From Allantophomopsis cytisporea (lineage: Eukaryota; Ascomycota; Leotiomycetes; Phacidiales; Phacidiaceae), in the NCBI GenBank assembly GCA_024752435.1, contig CP103026.1:62001-126000 (forward strand): a stretch of DNA of 64,000 nt. The letters are read 5' to 3'. Both the position numbers and the translations under genes were made by a program. The stretch's first letter is position 1. Every line of letters begins with the position of its first letter. A model generated the notes under the pieces. The model searched no databases, was not told where the DNA came from, and was given only the letters and a program-made list of their open reading frames with translations. Shown piece by piece: positions 12,272-23,537 of the stretch.

Positions 12272-13808
12272 TTAACAAGTTTTCCATTCTATAAACGAAA
12301 ATGAAAACACAAGCAGACTAACTGGAATAGCCACTGCAGAATAGACCCAGAAATTCTTTTGTCCAACCACGAAGTCTCCTCCCATGCTGAAAAATGTAGC
12401 CACAAAACTGACAGGCAGAAATACAGACCCCAATACTATGAGCCTGGACAAAGACCTCGAGTCTGCAAGTGATTTCCTCGTTTCCATGGCAGTTATCAAT
12501 GTCGATATCAGATCAATGTACCTATCAGTCCACGCTTGATACGTCTGAAGCCGAGCATATATCGCAATAAAATCGCGGTCGTGGCTCTGTCTCATCTGTT
12601 GCGATTGCAATGATAAAAGGTCAGGAGACATCCCAGGCGCTTCAAGGTTCGTCTTCGTCTCTGCCAAATACCAATTCTCTCTTCGTCTCATCGGATTTAA
12701 CTCGGCCAATATGTAGGTGAAGTTCCAGAGGTAGTCATTCTTTTCGATTTCACTAATCACCGGCGAAATTATCTGCTCAATACTGCAGAGCTCAGTCTCT
12801 CTTACACTGAGAGTAGCATGAGTGTATTCGAGCATGATCAACCAGATTGAGGCAATGATATTTCGCAGGAATATACTGCCCTAATAAGGATCTTCAAATG
12901 CGCGATCAATTTGAGACTGCGATGCCCTAGATCAATAGAAACAGATGTCATCGAGAAGAGACTTTCAGGAAGGACCATGGATTTTCTCTTCCGAGAGCGC
13001 TGTGGAAGCATCTGGCCAGGGGCTTAGATTACGATAGCCTCTTTGGTATGGAGAGTGTTCCACTCGGATTGGGTCTGTTCGTCCACTTTCGTCCACTTCA
13101 AAGGTGAAGTCGGAATTTAAAACTGGCGGATCAAGAAGCAAAATCGCTGGAGAAAATCAGCATGTTTTCAGCGACATGATTTGATGTTATACCACTCCAT
13201 GATCCGTCATCATTAATTTGTGCCCAATATGAGGTGCTCCTTCGGATGAAGCCCCTAGGCCTATGAACAATTTTTCGGGTAATATTGGAAATCGTTCACA
13301 TTTTTGAGGATATACTGATATATCAGGTTTCTGGAAAGCTCTAACCTAATAATATCTCAGAGTGAATGACTTGTTTGGATCTTTGAATGATGGCAGCTGT
13401 GGAGAAATCCCATTTGTGGATCCTTCTGTCCAATGCGTATCCCTAATGTACAAGGCGAATACTGTGCCATCACACATTGAGATGTTCTCCCAAGAGTTCG
13501 AGATGCGATGCATCTAAATTTTCTACCACGTAAAGCCGTCGTTTGCATGCATTGGGAGAAGAATTGGCCATGTAGTCTGCAAGCTGATCATAACCACTTC
13601 GTTTCTTATCCTTAAAATCCACATGCTGCACTCTGTCCCAGTGAAACTCTAAGACCTCCACTCGGGCAGAGCAGGTAGATCTTTGAGGCTGACTACGTGC
13701 CCATTTGGTGAGATAGAAAAGGATTGGGTATCTGTAAGTCAGGTAATCAACCAGGTCAAGATATGACCACGCTTTGGAAGAGCGTTTCGGAGTGCTAGCC
13801 AATGGCAT
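12272..13808 (-). pseudogene. Degraded CorA-like Mg2+/divalent-cation transporter gene
   Basis: Fragments in family order span the region on the minus strand. The N-terminal piece from 13808 ends in RLYVVENLDASHLELLGEHL. The middle piece reads DTHWTEG...LPSFKDPNKSFTLRYY, and a third piece contains STSYWAQINDDGSWS. A plausible 46-nt intron at 13147-13192 joins that to ILLLDPPVLNS. The C-terminal piece has SIFLRNIIAS, two membrane helices (around IVLGSVFLPVSFVATFFSM and FWVYSAVAIPVSLLVFSFSF) and FFSMGG in the position of the family GMN motif. In-frame stops occur at 13346-13348, 12965-12967, 12932-12934 and 12881-12883, and the frame shifts near 13470 and 13285. All four stops can be derived from CAG, CGA or TGG by C-to-T or G-to-A change. 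An alternative is that only the intact C-terminal frame (12272-12841, 189 residues) is expressed. Confidence 0.65.
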
Positions 13809-14002
13809 GGCATGCGAGATTAAAAATCGAAGGATTGAATTGTAATATTTGGAGAGAAACCTTAAATTCTGATATTATCTTTTTACACAATAAGAAATGT
13901 TAGCGAAAGCACTGTCATACAAGTATGTGTGTGGTGCAGTGCATAAATACTGTGGTGTGTGCAAATGAGAACTGATCATTGATTGTACATCGGTTGTCAC
14001 TA

Positions 14003-17000
14003 TCAATACAAATCTTCTTCATCTTCGAGAGTGGTATCTCTAAAGCCGTACTCCACCGCCTTTCCCTTCCCTTTCGACTTTGTTCCATTGCCCTTCAGAG
14101 AATGGTCGGAACTATCGTCGTTTTGATCAAAGGATGCACGAGATTTCCCGTTACCCTTCCCATTTCGACCTTTGCCTTTTATACTTGATCTCGAACTGTG
14201 AGTTGAAGACATCGAAGCTTGGCGTGGTCTCTGCCATTCTGGTATTCCACCTTGCGGCTCCTTTTTCTCCACAGCTTCGAATGTCTGACGAACACGAGCA
14301 TAATGTTCTAATTCCTTAGCGCTAACACTGGGGATCAATTCTCTTTGAGCTGCGAGGAAATCGTCCTCCGTCACCATAACTGCGATATCTTCTTCAGTGG
14401 CATAATGATCAAAGAAATACGCAGTCGATACGGGTCCTTGAGGGAGCCTCTTTATCTTCTCATCAACAGCTGATGCTTGACGTGTAACTGCCTTTAACAT
14501 TGCATCCGAACACAAAGCGTAAAAGTCGGCGCCAGTATACGTAAATGGTAGCGTATCGGCCACACGTCGCAACGACGTATCAGGATGTAATGTGAACCTG
14601 AGTATATTAGTATGCTCTTTAGAGTAGAAAATGATCCAACTTACTTGCGCGTCAGAGCTTCCATAATAGTCAGCTGCTTGTCATGAGTATCTGAAACTCC
14701 CAAATACAGCATCTTGTCAAATCGACCAGGACGAAGTAACGCCGCATCAAGAAGATCTGGTCTGTTGGTAGCACCAATGACAAAAACACCACCAGCTCCC
14801 TCTTCTCCATCACTCATACCATCTAATTCCGCGAGCAACTGACTTACGATTCGATCCATGACACCACCACTGTCGCCTTGGTTTCCACGCTTTGGCGCAA
14901 CAGAATCCAATTCATCAAAGAAGACAACACAAGGGCGAGCATCTCTCGCACGCTGAAAAACTCGCCGCACGTTTGCTTCAGATTCTCCAATGTACATATT
15001 GAGAAGTTCTGGTCCCTTGACAGAGAAAAAGTTGAGAGAGAATTCTGTCGCAATTGCTTTCGCAAGTAGAGTCTTTCCAGTACCTGGTGGGCCATAGAAC
15101 AGAATACCACTTCTCTTTTTCATCCCTTTAGCGAAGAGTTCAGGTCTCTCCAGCGGCAATTGAATAGTCTCCATGACTGCATCCTTGACATTGCTCAATC
15201 CGCCTACATCATCCCAACCCACATTTGGAATCTTAGGTGCTCCAATAGCGTCGGCGAAGTTCTTGCGAGCTGCATCAACAGCTAAGTCGAAGTCGGCTTT
15301 CGTCAGACAATTGCCGGAAGAGCCCCCAGATATTTGGACGTCACGAACCGTCACGGGAAGTGTAGCCAAGGATTCAATTCTTTCACGCTTAGCGACAAGT
15401 GCTCGATCGACAACGTCAACAAGATCTCCAGCTACCAGCGCAGCTGTTTTCACCGCCACGCCAGCCATATCAACTTCTGGAGCAAGAGCCGCTCCATAAT
15501 CCTCAACGATGCCTCTTAGAATACCCTCTCTTTCGAATTCGTCTGGAGCATTCATCTCTAACTCGTGAGTGAAAAGGCCTCGAATACCATCCGGAACTTT
15601 ATCGACCTCTGTAGTTGTAGCAATCAACACTCTCGAGTCTGCTAGAATCTCTTTGAGCGCAGATATGATTCGATCTGCTGTGAGAGCCTCTACATGTCTG
15701 ATGAGCAATGCACAAAATTCAGGACCACATGTCATAGCACGCTCAGTACGCGCTTTGAGAAAAGCTTCCGTTTTAACATCACCACCACCAGCTCCACCTT
15801 CACTAAGGATATCATACGCATCAATCGTGAAAGTATGGAGTCCAATATCCTTGCAGGCATTGGTAGCAACAGTGGCTTTGCCTATATTTCTTTGCGTAGA
15901 TACAAGCAAAATTGCTAGAGGTGGTAGCTTCATATGGATTGCACGTGGACTGGTTGCCGCAGCAATCAATTCCTTTAGACGACGTCGGAGTGGAGTTATA
16001 TGTTGGTGACTTGCTTCTGGCAGCATTTTTTGCGCGCCAAGATCAATCTTTGGTAAATCCCGAAGTGCAAGATAGTACTCCCAAGCATTACCAGATGACG
16101 CTGGCAATTTGCTCTGCTCAATACCTGTTTGCACCATTCGCGTTGAAGATGGGTCAATTGATGCAAGCCCGCCCCAGATATCATCATTGTCCTCATTATT
16201 TGCTTCGGATTTGCCACTTGTCACATGGTGAACTTTAAACCATGCGATCCCAGTGTTGCGACTTATCTTTGACCCAGACTGGTTCGAATCAACCCCAACG
16301 AGTAATTCATCACCAGTATCATCCATCGACGAAGGCTGATAGAGAGTGGAACCCAAACCACTATCAATTGGAATACCAACGAGATCTCCATTCTTGACAA
16401 TACGAATGCACTGACCGAAGTGACGCTTCAGTCCAGAGAGAAAAGCCGTTTGAAGCGACCTTTCGGTTGCAAATGGTGTTGCGATCTTGGCTAAAGTAAT
16501 CTCTCTTGCGTACGGTGGCATCGACGTGCCAGTAATCTTTGTTTGTGGATTTCCCTGGAGAATTGGTTTTCTGAGTGGTGAGAGGCGCAGGTATGGGGAG
16601 CTATCCAGATTTGCAAGCAGTATTGGCGACAAGTACACCATAGGACTTGTCGGTTTTTGGACCTGTGATTCAAAAAATGATTGTCGTCTTTCATCTTTCT
16701 TCCGATTTGGTACTCTTGTGACAGGTCTGTTGGAAAGGCTTTCAGGCAGACTATACACTCTTGCTGGTCTCCAATTTAGTGCCATTTCATCTCCTTGACC
16801 AAAACTTCCAAGGCCCCAGATTCCCATTCCAGATGCCGGAGGCTCTGAAGCTGTCTCTAGGCGGACCCAGTCACCCGAAAAGCATCCAATTTTTGCCAGG
16901 GAATTCACATCGACAAATACTCGGACTTCCTCATCATCGTCATTGCTTGGCTTTGGATGGAGAAGATCAATAGGTAAAGCTCGTAGAAGACCTTGTGCCT

Positions 17001-18219
17001 TGAATAATCTTCCCTTCTGATTTCCGGCGCGTGCAGTTGTCGAGGTCATCGTAGAGTACACTGAGCCAGGGGTATTTATGCCATTTGTTTCTCGTCCAAG
17101 AGGAATGGTCCGTGGAGTTCCAGCTTGAAGTGTGGACACACCACTGACACTGGCACTAGATAACATTGGCGCCTGCAAAGATATCATATCGTCCATCGAG
17201 TCGTCTGACAAATCGTCATCCTCCGCCGCTGAAGACTCTTCCTCTGATCCAGTAACAGATTCTCCTTCTGTCACTGCATGATCTGTCTTGTATTTGTCTT
17301 CGGCAGCCGAATAGAATTGGTCATTAGCAGTATCCTCGTCATCGTCGTCGTTCAGATTATTGAGTGATGGTATTGGCATTGTCCGACTCGATTTCGAACG
17401 ACGTTGCGTCTGAGTGATGATGATTTTGGTATTTGCGGATAAAACTCCCTGGCTTGTAGGTTCACACAGCGTAACTCTTGCGGGTTGGGGAGGTACATGA
17501 GTGAGAGGATGAGGGGCGAGTGGCAATCCGAAAAAGTCTCCCACGTGTACTACATCCAACGGCGCCAGGGCTTCGCGGATAGCAGATGTCAGAAGTTCCT
17601 CAGGAGAGTCACCATTTCTCTGCTTGTTTTGTGATCCATTCTTTCTCCAACCTTCAGCATGGAAAGTCCCCTCTCCATTCTCTAATCGTTTACCCAGCTC
17701 CACATCCACACTCACAAATACAGTCTCTAATGTCAAAGGCACCACGTCCAAAACCTGTATCTCAATTCCGCTCCTACTATGTCCAATGAGTTTCGATGGC
17801 GAGTTTCGTTTCAATGCCTCGGCGAATCCTTGTAAAGCGAGAGAAGTCGGAGAGAATTGGATGGTAGAATGCGCAAGCGCACTGGAGCATCGAACAGGGA
17901 CAATAGTCCAATCCGCATCTTCGACGTTCGCGATAGGTATCCATGGCGATATCGCAATATAATTTATTTCGTCGTGTGTGGTCCCGTTCCCATTCGCATC
18001 TACGAATCAAATCAGCTCAGCATTAGCATGTGATAGAGAGATCTTACCAGCCGCGTTCCTAGGGAAGAGATCACTGAACAAATCGTCAGAAAATATTCCG
18101 ACTTCGCCCTTGATGTGGTCATCTAGAACAAGCCGCGCAGATATAGCAGGTTTGTCTTGTCTCCTCCGTCTCTTACGCTTCCGATATTCGGGCGTAGGGA
18201 ACTGCTCTGGTATAGCCAT
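14003..18219 (-). CDS. PEX6: Peroxisomal AAA ATPase Pex6
   Basis: Exons 18219-18048, 17999-14645 and 14597-14003 join in frame to 1373 residues, normal for a mould Pex6. The N-terminus carries RRRRQDKPAISARLVLDDHIKGEVG, the family's N1 start. The D1 ATPase is degenerate: LLVSTQRNIGKAT in place of Walker A and LLIRHVEAL in place of Walker B, as expected for Pex6. The D2 ATPase is intact, with Walker A GPPGTGKT (1027-1034), Walker B VVFFDELD (1082-1089) and second region of homology GATNRPDLLDAALLRPGRFD. The tail is Gly/Lys/Asp-rich. With Pex1 it forms the hexameric motor on the peroxisome membrane that extracts ubiquitinated Pex5 so PTS1 cargo import can continue. One such cargo, the hydroxyacyl-CoA lyase, lies 9 kb away. 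Confidence 0.96.
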
Positions 18220-18795
18220 TATGAAGCTTTTCTATTTCGATGAGAGCTTAATCGCTGACAGATAGAATGCTTCTCCAAATGTGGTCGCAGGTTATAAACA
18301 GAATCGCATTGTATAATCACAGGGAATTCCGCTTGTACGAGCAAATAGAATGCCGATGAATAATAGAGATGGGCAAGGCGATTGTCGTCGATGTAGTGAT
18401 GATGGGGTTTGTTGAGACTGAATAAGAAATTGTGATAGATTGGATTCCGAGTGAATATAATAGGTAGACAGCTGCTCACAACGAATAAATTGGCGTTCAC
18501 TGAAGATGATTGTGTATTCCCAGGGTCGAAATGCAAGCTCCAGTCCTCCCATCTTCGGCAATCTGGGGTAGCACACACAGCAACGAATCCCTGTAAGCTC
18601 AAACAGCCGAGGCTGGAAGGCTATCTCAGCCTCGTAGGATGAAATGTCAACAGCATCGTCGACCAAGTCACCAGGACAACTACCTCTGTAGGTCATAGTA
18701 CATCTACTTTACGCAAGCTGACTACTGTGTTCCTTATGTATTGATATTATGTCCCCCGCGCTATGCTATTCTGTGTATATCAAGCGTCTATTTCA
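18220..18795. other. Intergenic, PEX6 promoter and lipase 3' region
   Basis: 576 bp upstream of PEX6 and downstream of the lipase gene. It contains one CCGAGG (CCTCGG on the minus strand) at 18607-18612. Open frames here show no family features. Confidence 0.6.
18607..18612 (-). promoter_or_regulatory. Possible FarA/FarB-type CCTCGG element upstream of PEX6
   Basis: CCGAGG on the plus strand, about 390 bp upstream of the PEX6 start. CCTCGG is the known core bound by the Aspergillus fatty-acid regulators FarA/FarB that induce peroxisomal genes. A single six-base match is weak evidence on its own. Confidence 0.3.
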
Positions 18796-20913
18796 TCATC
18801 GCTCTTCATTACTGCTGCTCTGATCCAACTCTAGCTCAGCACCTTCGTCTCTGGGCTCCGGCTTCCAAGGTGTTATGTCCTCACAGCCTTTCGGTACAAC
18901 AACTTTGTCTCTAACTTCGCAAGTCTTCCATATGACCTCCTTAACCTCTTTACCTACCTTCTCGATGACATCCATCGCCCAAATGACATCCAAATGCTCA
19001 TACTCCTCAATGATTTTACTATGAACAAGGTTGACATGTGGCTCTCTTCCATTCTGAAATCTCCTCAAGAGCCTTCTTCCATCAACCAAATCATCCGAAC
19101 CAGCGACCCACAAGGCCATCGGTGGGGCTTGCTCATTATACCATGCCGTACTTCCCCTTGGTTTCCGCTCATGAGATCTTTTGACTTCGAGAGATCGGTG
19201 ACCAGATCCGCCGTCTTTGCGCTTGATATCTTTCTTTGCCCGTTCGTAGTATTCATGCTCCGCGTCCTCAACATCCTCTTGCTGTTGAGCTTCTTTCGTA
19301 GAAAGAATGCATTTCTGCTTCGCGAAACATTCTCTGCCCAGCCACCAGCGCATACTCTCTGCGCTAACATATACGGGGGAGAATTGGAAGAGTCGGTCTC
19401 GAAGATCCCGATCCCAACGATCATCCGTCCAATTGAAAAGGAAACTGAAAACGCGATAACCCATTGCTCCATAGAGCTTCCCGGGTAAAGTTGCGTGCAT
19501 GGTCATCATAAATGGTATAAAAGCATGAATACCGAAGAAAATGCGGAAAAGGGCCGGACTGATAACGCGCATGAATTTGAAGTACATCTTGCCGATCAGA
19601 GGCCCTGCATAAGCAGCTGGGGCAAGTGCGCAGAAAACACTAATCTTCTCACCCAGATCTGGTCTCTGCTCCTTTGCAAGTGCCACGAAAGTTTGCGTAG
19701 TGCCTTGGGAATGGCAGATAAGCCCTAACTTCTCGAATCCTGTTTCTGACAGAACTCGAGAGACAAGTGCTGGGAGATCCATGACGCCCATCTGACGAAT
19801 ATTCCATGCCCACATTCTGGGATCTGCATAATCCAAAAGAGTATGCTCTGGCTTGAATCCACAACGGTTATTTCCAAGCCAGACGTCATAACCGGCCTTG
19901 CACAGATAGAAAGCGAGCGAATCGTCATCGTTCGTACAGTATGCTCCAGCACTTTGGAGTAAGCCGTGCATCATCAACACCGGGTATTTCTTTGGTCCAG
20001 GATTCGTATCTTCTCTTGAGTACCCAGCACCTGTGAAGTTGTCAGGACCCCTATAGAATCGTTCGGACTCGCTCATACGTGTGTATTTCTTAGGATCATA
20101 GACATGCCACAGTGTGATGATGAAGCCATCTTCGGTCTCAACTTTGAACTCCTCCACATCAAGGCCAACTCGGCGTGCGTAATATCCTGCGTTACAAACA
20201 AGAGGATCCCTTCCGCCTTCTGTTGGCACAAATCCGTCGTAGTCGTCACCATATTCATCGTCTCGTTTCTTCCCCTTTCCAGAAGCTTTTCTCGAGGTTT
20301 GTTCTTTCCACAACCGATCCCTAGTCTTTCTCACTTCCCTACGCCGTAATTCTTCCTCGTAGAACGGCCGTCGCTTATCTGGATTTCGAAAAGTAAGACG
20401 TAACCAGATGTGATTAAACATTAATGGTATGCTTGTGAACGCTGAACCAAGCACAATAACTCCCAGGAACGCTAAAGACAGAACAAAAGACGAAGCTCGG
20501 AAAGTCATGCATTGTATGTTTCGCAAAATTGACGGGGGTCCGTAGAGAGGTAATGGAGGGAACAGCGGATTCGTTCGTGAGGGGGGCATTGCCTTGCGGA
20601 GAGAGCCTTCTGCGGATGGCTGAATTGTCGCGCCATCCTTTGGCGTAGTGTTCTCTGCTCCATGATCTTTTTCTACATCCTGATCACCCTCGAGTTCGGC
20701 CAGTAGCTCATTGAGTTTCACGGCCTCGGGAACAGGTACTCCAGGCAAACGACTTCCATTCTCGGTCACAATGATAGGATCCTGCGGTGTAATAAAGTCG
20801 GCCTTCACTGCTGCGAATCCATCGTCGCCGCCCTCCTGATCTGGTCGCAGATACGATAATTTCTCCGCTTGGTGTGCATATCTTATCGCCGCGGCGGGGG
20901 AGGAAGTCGACAT
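18796..20913 (-). CDS. Membrane-anchored steryl ester hydrolase / acylglycerol lipase (Yeh1/Tgl1-like alpha/beta hydrolase)
   Basis: A single exon encodes 705 residues. A hydrophilic N-terminal domain precedes one membrane anchor (about residues 138-165, RASSFVLSLAFLGVIVLGSA). Next comes the AB-hydrolase-associated lipase motif (YYARRVGLDVEEFKVETEDG) and the oxyanion segment PVLMMHGLLQSAGAYC. The nucleophile elbow is ICHSQGT with Ser402. The acid region reads VAGSDDLVDG, and the catalytic His lies in EYEHLDVIWA. This order matches yeast Yeh1/Yeh2 and Tgl1, which hydrolyse steryl esters at lipid droplets or the plasma membrane. The extended N-terminus and anchor favour the Yeh type. A long acidic/basic tail follows. 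Free sterols and fatty acids would be the products. Confidence 0.92.
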   Translation of the reverse strand: MSTSSPAAAIRYAHQAEKLSYLRPDQEGGDDGFAAVKADFITPQDPIIVTENGSRLPGVPVPEAVKLNELLAELEGDQDVEKDHGAENTTPKDGATIQPSAEGSLRKAMPPSRTNPLFPPLPLYGPPSILRNIQCMTFRASSFVLSLAFLGVIVLGSAFTSIPLMFNHIWLRLTFRNPDKRRPFYEEELRRREVRKTRDRLWKEQTSRKASGKGKKRDDEYGDDYDGFVPTEGGRDPLVCNAGYYARRVGLDVEEFKVETEDGFIITLWHVYDPKKYTRMSESERFYRGPDNFTGAGYSREDTNPGPKKYPVLMMHGLLQSAGAYCTNDDDSLAFYLCKAGYDVWLGNNRCGFKPEHTLLDYADPRMWAWNIRQMGVMDLPALVSRVLSETGFEKLGLICHSQGTTQTFVALAKEQRPDLGEKISVFCALAPAAYAGPLIGKMYFKFMRVISPALFRIFFGIHAFIPFMMTMHATLPGKLYGAMGYRVFSFLFNWTDDRWDRDLRDRLFQFSPVYVSAESMRWWLGRECFAKQKCILSTKEAQQQEDVEDAEHEYYERAKKDIKRKDGGSGHRSLEVKRSHERKPRGSTAWYNEQAPPMALWVAGSDDLVDGRRLLRRFQNGREPHVNLVHSKIIEEYEHLDVIWAMDVIEKVGKEVKEVIWKTCEVRDKVVVPKGCEDITPWKPEPRDEGAELELDQSSSNEER

Positions 20914-23036
20914 TTTTGCGATGATTAGATAAGGCCTGCTGGATACCAGGAGAGGCCTCCAAAAGAGAAGAATCGACTCAAATGAAGTATCGAGAGGAAT
21001 TCGGTGATCACTATATTAATCCAAACGCCATCGCCCACGAAGCCAAAACCCTAAAAGAAGCGTCGTGTTGAATAGGAGGAAAGGAATGTGGATTCTTCTC
21101 AAAAGCAGAATTAGAGATCGAAATGGCAAGCGGTCAAAAAGTTGGAAATTCAAGTACAGGGCGAGGGCGAATGATGCAATGACTCGCAGCACAGATGGAC
21201 AGAAGACAGAACAAGTGGATCGACAAGGAAGCCCACATGCGCATAATCATTCAACTGTTGAATGAGCAGGGAGGGAAGTCGTGCAGGGGGTTATGTATAT
21301 ACAAAAGAGAGTTGAGCGTCGAAGAAGAGGCGTCTGGGATATGGCAGCCGCATGAGATTCATGTGGTAATAGGCGGCACACACATACTGGAGGTGCTAAT
21401 CGCTTGTCTAACGTGGCCCAGAGTCGGGTGTTTGGAATCTCCTCAGTGGCAGCTCTGAGTTGTCTCGGTTATGACTCTGAATGGCAAAGATTGGCTAAAT
21501 TGCCTCCCTATTCACACAAATGCTTTACTCCTTATCGATTCACATGACATTCATGGTTTCGTCCCTCATCTGGTGATTTGATGCTTTCTCCATGCCCCGA
21601 GGATATAATCCTCATACAGTAAGTATAGCTACGGAGAAAGGCGAACTAAAGATGTTGGAGGAGCAAGGATCTTCCATTACAAGATTGGTGGATCTTTCGA
21701 TGACTATGTGGTATCCAATCAGCCTTTACAAAGATGAGTTATCAAGGCGAAGTCGCCTATAAAAACAAGTGGGCGGTGCAAAAGGAAAATCCACTACAGA
21801 CCTCTAGTTGGCAGCGGGACGACCTCCCAGATCGTCTGGAACGTTTTCCTGCATCCGTCACTTCTCGTAGCCAGTGAATGCCCTCCTTCTTGCCCCCGAG
21901 AGCATGAGTTCGATTGCCGGAAGAGAGCTGAACTGTATGATTGCGTAGGCGGTCCCGCGCCGTAAGCCCGCCTGGGCATGGTGAATGTTGTTTAGTTGCA
22001 ATAAGCTTCAATACTCTAGTTTTGATGCACAAAAAGAACTTGGAACAATAAAAGATAAACAATCTTGTTGGCTTAATTGGTGGACACCCTGGCTGGGAGA
22101 CACATTTGGCAAGTGCAAAGCATGTGAATATTTCGATATAACTCTACTCATGGTGGATGAAAAATTGAGTATGGCAGTAGCTAAATAATACGCGCAATAG
22201 AGATTGAGATAACTTTTGTGCCCAGATTCTGAACAGGAATAACGAACTTGATGATCGATTTCATAAGAAGCCGCAAACGTAATTAGAGATACATCCAAGT
22301 CTTTTAATAACAATTCTAAAATCACCAAACAGAGAAGTTGAGATTTTCGGTGGTGTTCGTCAATGACGTCGTTTAACTATATCGACATCAAGACCTCCTC
22401 TCAATATTAGACCCTTTCACTTTGAAAAGTCTTTTATGAAGAAAGGATATCCGAGGACTGGGAGAACCTACTAAGTACGTAGATACAATCATCGAGTTGC
22501 AGTCATCAAGCATGTGGAGTCTGACTGTGAGGCTTAACCTTATTTTCACATGACCAGTGGGGAAATAAAGTGGCTGAAAATAATTATCAGACCTGCTTGG
22601 AGTTGTGCGTCCCAGGTATCAAAATGATAACAAATATCGAACTGTTCGTAACGATGGGAATGTTTGAGTTTCAATGACAAGGCAATTCCTTATTCTCGCT
22701 ATGACGGTTCCTAATTCCGAGAACATTTTGGGTCTTTCCATCCAAGTTTATTTCATATCAAGTTTCCTAAAAATAAATTAAAGTCAAAATTATATGAATA
22801 AGAACATCTCGTTAAAGATAAACTATAAGCTGGAAACTGGCATAAAATACAACTTGCAGTCATACATATTCGAAATTCCAAGTGAGACTTATCAGATTCT
22901 AAGATTGCAATTCAGTCTATCAGAACTTTTCTATGTGGTGATTATTATGCTTTCCATGTGAGATCAACTGCCAGAGTTGCCTCATAGGTCATCGATTAAT
23001 TTTTATTTTCTATGATTTTATTCCCCTCAGCACTTC
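20914..23036. other. Gene-poor intergenic region
   Basis: 2.1 kb without a supported protein gene. Most is AT-rich. A GC-richer block at about 21770-21985 stands out and is reported separately as a possible non-coding RNA or short gene. Confidence 0.55.
21770..21985. other. GC-rich structured island, candidate ncRNA or micro-gene (uncertain)
   Basis: This block is clearly more GC-rich than its flanks. On the minus strand it can form a hairpin with a GGCGG/CCGCC stem near 21950-21975. On the plus strand it has a TATAAA-like box at about 21758, a B-box-like GAGTTCGATTGCC near 21907-21919 and a loose A-box-like TTGGCAGCGGG near 21808. On the minus strand an ATG at 21979 in good context opens a 61-codon frame. 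I could not match it to a known RNA family, so neither strand nor type is certain. Confidence 0.25.
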
Positions 23037-23537
23037 TCAAACAGCAAGGTATCCCATTATCCCAATGATGCCTAATATTCCCGTCCTAGAGCCACCCAGT
23101 TTCCTCGCAGCTCCAGAGCTCGTAGTTGCCGCCGCGTCCTCAGTCCCTGAGGTCTCTTGTGCCAAAGTAGAACTTGCTGGAAGAATATAAAAGCTTGTGA
23201 TGATACTAGGAGTTGGCGTTCCACTCGCCACAAGAATCCCACCAATGGAGGTAGTCAAGGATGGCGCGGTCATAGTAGCATCGGAGTACGAGATAGAGGC
23301 GGAATCATTGAATGTCCAGGTGGTCGAAAGTGCTATCTTGGTAGTATTTGCAGCTGTTGTGCCATTGAGATATGGCCGGGCGGTAGTGAGTGTTGTATAT
23401 GCAGTCGTAGTCACATTGATTGATGTGTAGTTGCTACTGGATGGAGCATGATCTGTGTCGGCAACCGTATGACCATTCTGAGCTGCGGAAAAGCTGAGAA
23501 GGGTGGTGAGTGCGAAGAGGATCAGTTTCGATTGCAT
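23037..23537 (-). CDS. Small Ser/Thr-rich GPI-anchored-type cell-surface protein
   Basis: The frame encodes 166 residues from the ATG at 23537. That start gives a clean signal peptide (MQSKLILFALTTLLSFSAA) cleaved before QNG. An in-frame ATG at 23579 would bury the signal 14 residues inside. The mature part is Ser/Thr-rich with several sequons (NYT, NVT, NGT, NTT) and no cysteines. The end has a short polar stretch (SSGAARKLGGS) followed by a hydrophobic tail, TGILGIIGIMGYLAV, fitting a GPI-anchor signal. No catalytic domain is visible, so it is probably a wall-linked or plasma-membrane mannoprotein of unknown role. No intron is needed. Confidence 0.8.
   Translation of the reverse strand: MQSKLILFALTTLLSFSAAQNGHTVADTDHAPSSSNYTSINVTTTAYTTLTTARPYLNGTTAANTTKIALSTTWTFNDSASISYSDATMTAPSLTTSIGGILVASGTPTPSIITSFYILPASSTLAQETSGTEDAAATTSSGAARKLGGSRTGILGIIGIMGYLAV

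Noticed and set aside
14641..17814. Start of PEX6 at the internal Met near 17814
   Set aside because: An upstream 48-nt intron joins a family-typical N-terminus (start 18219), so the internal Met is not the start.
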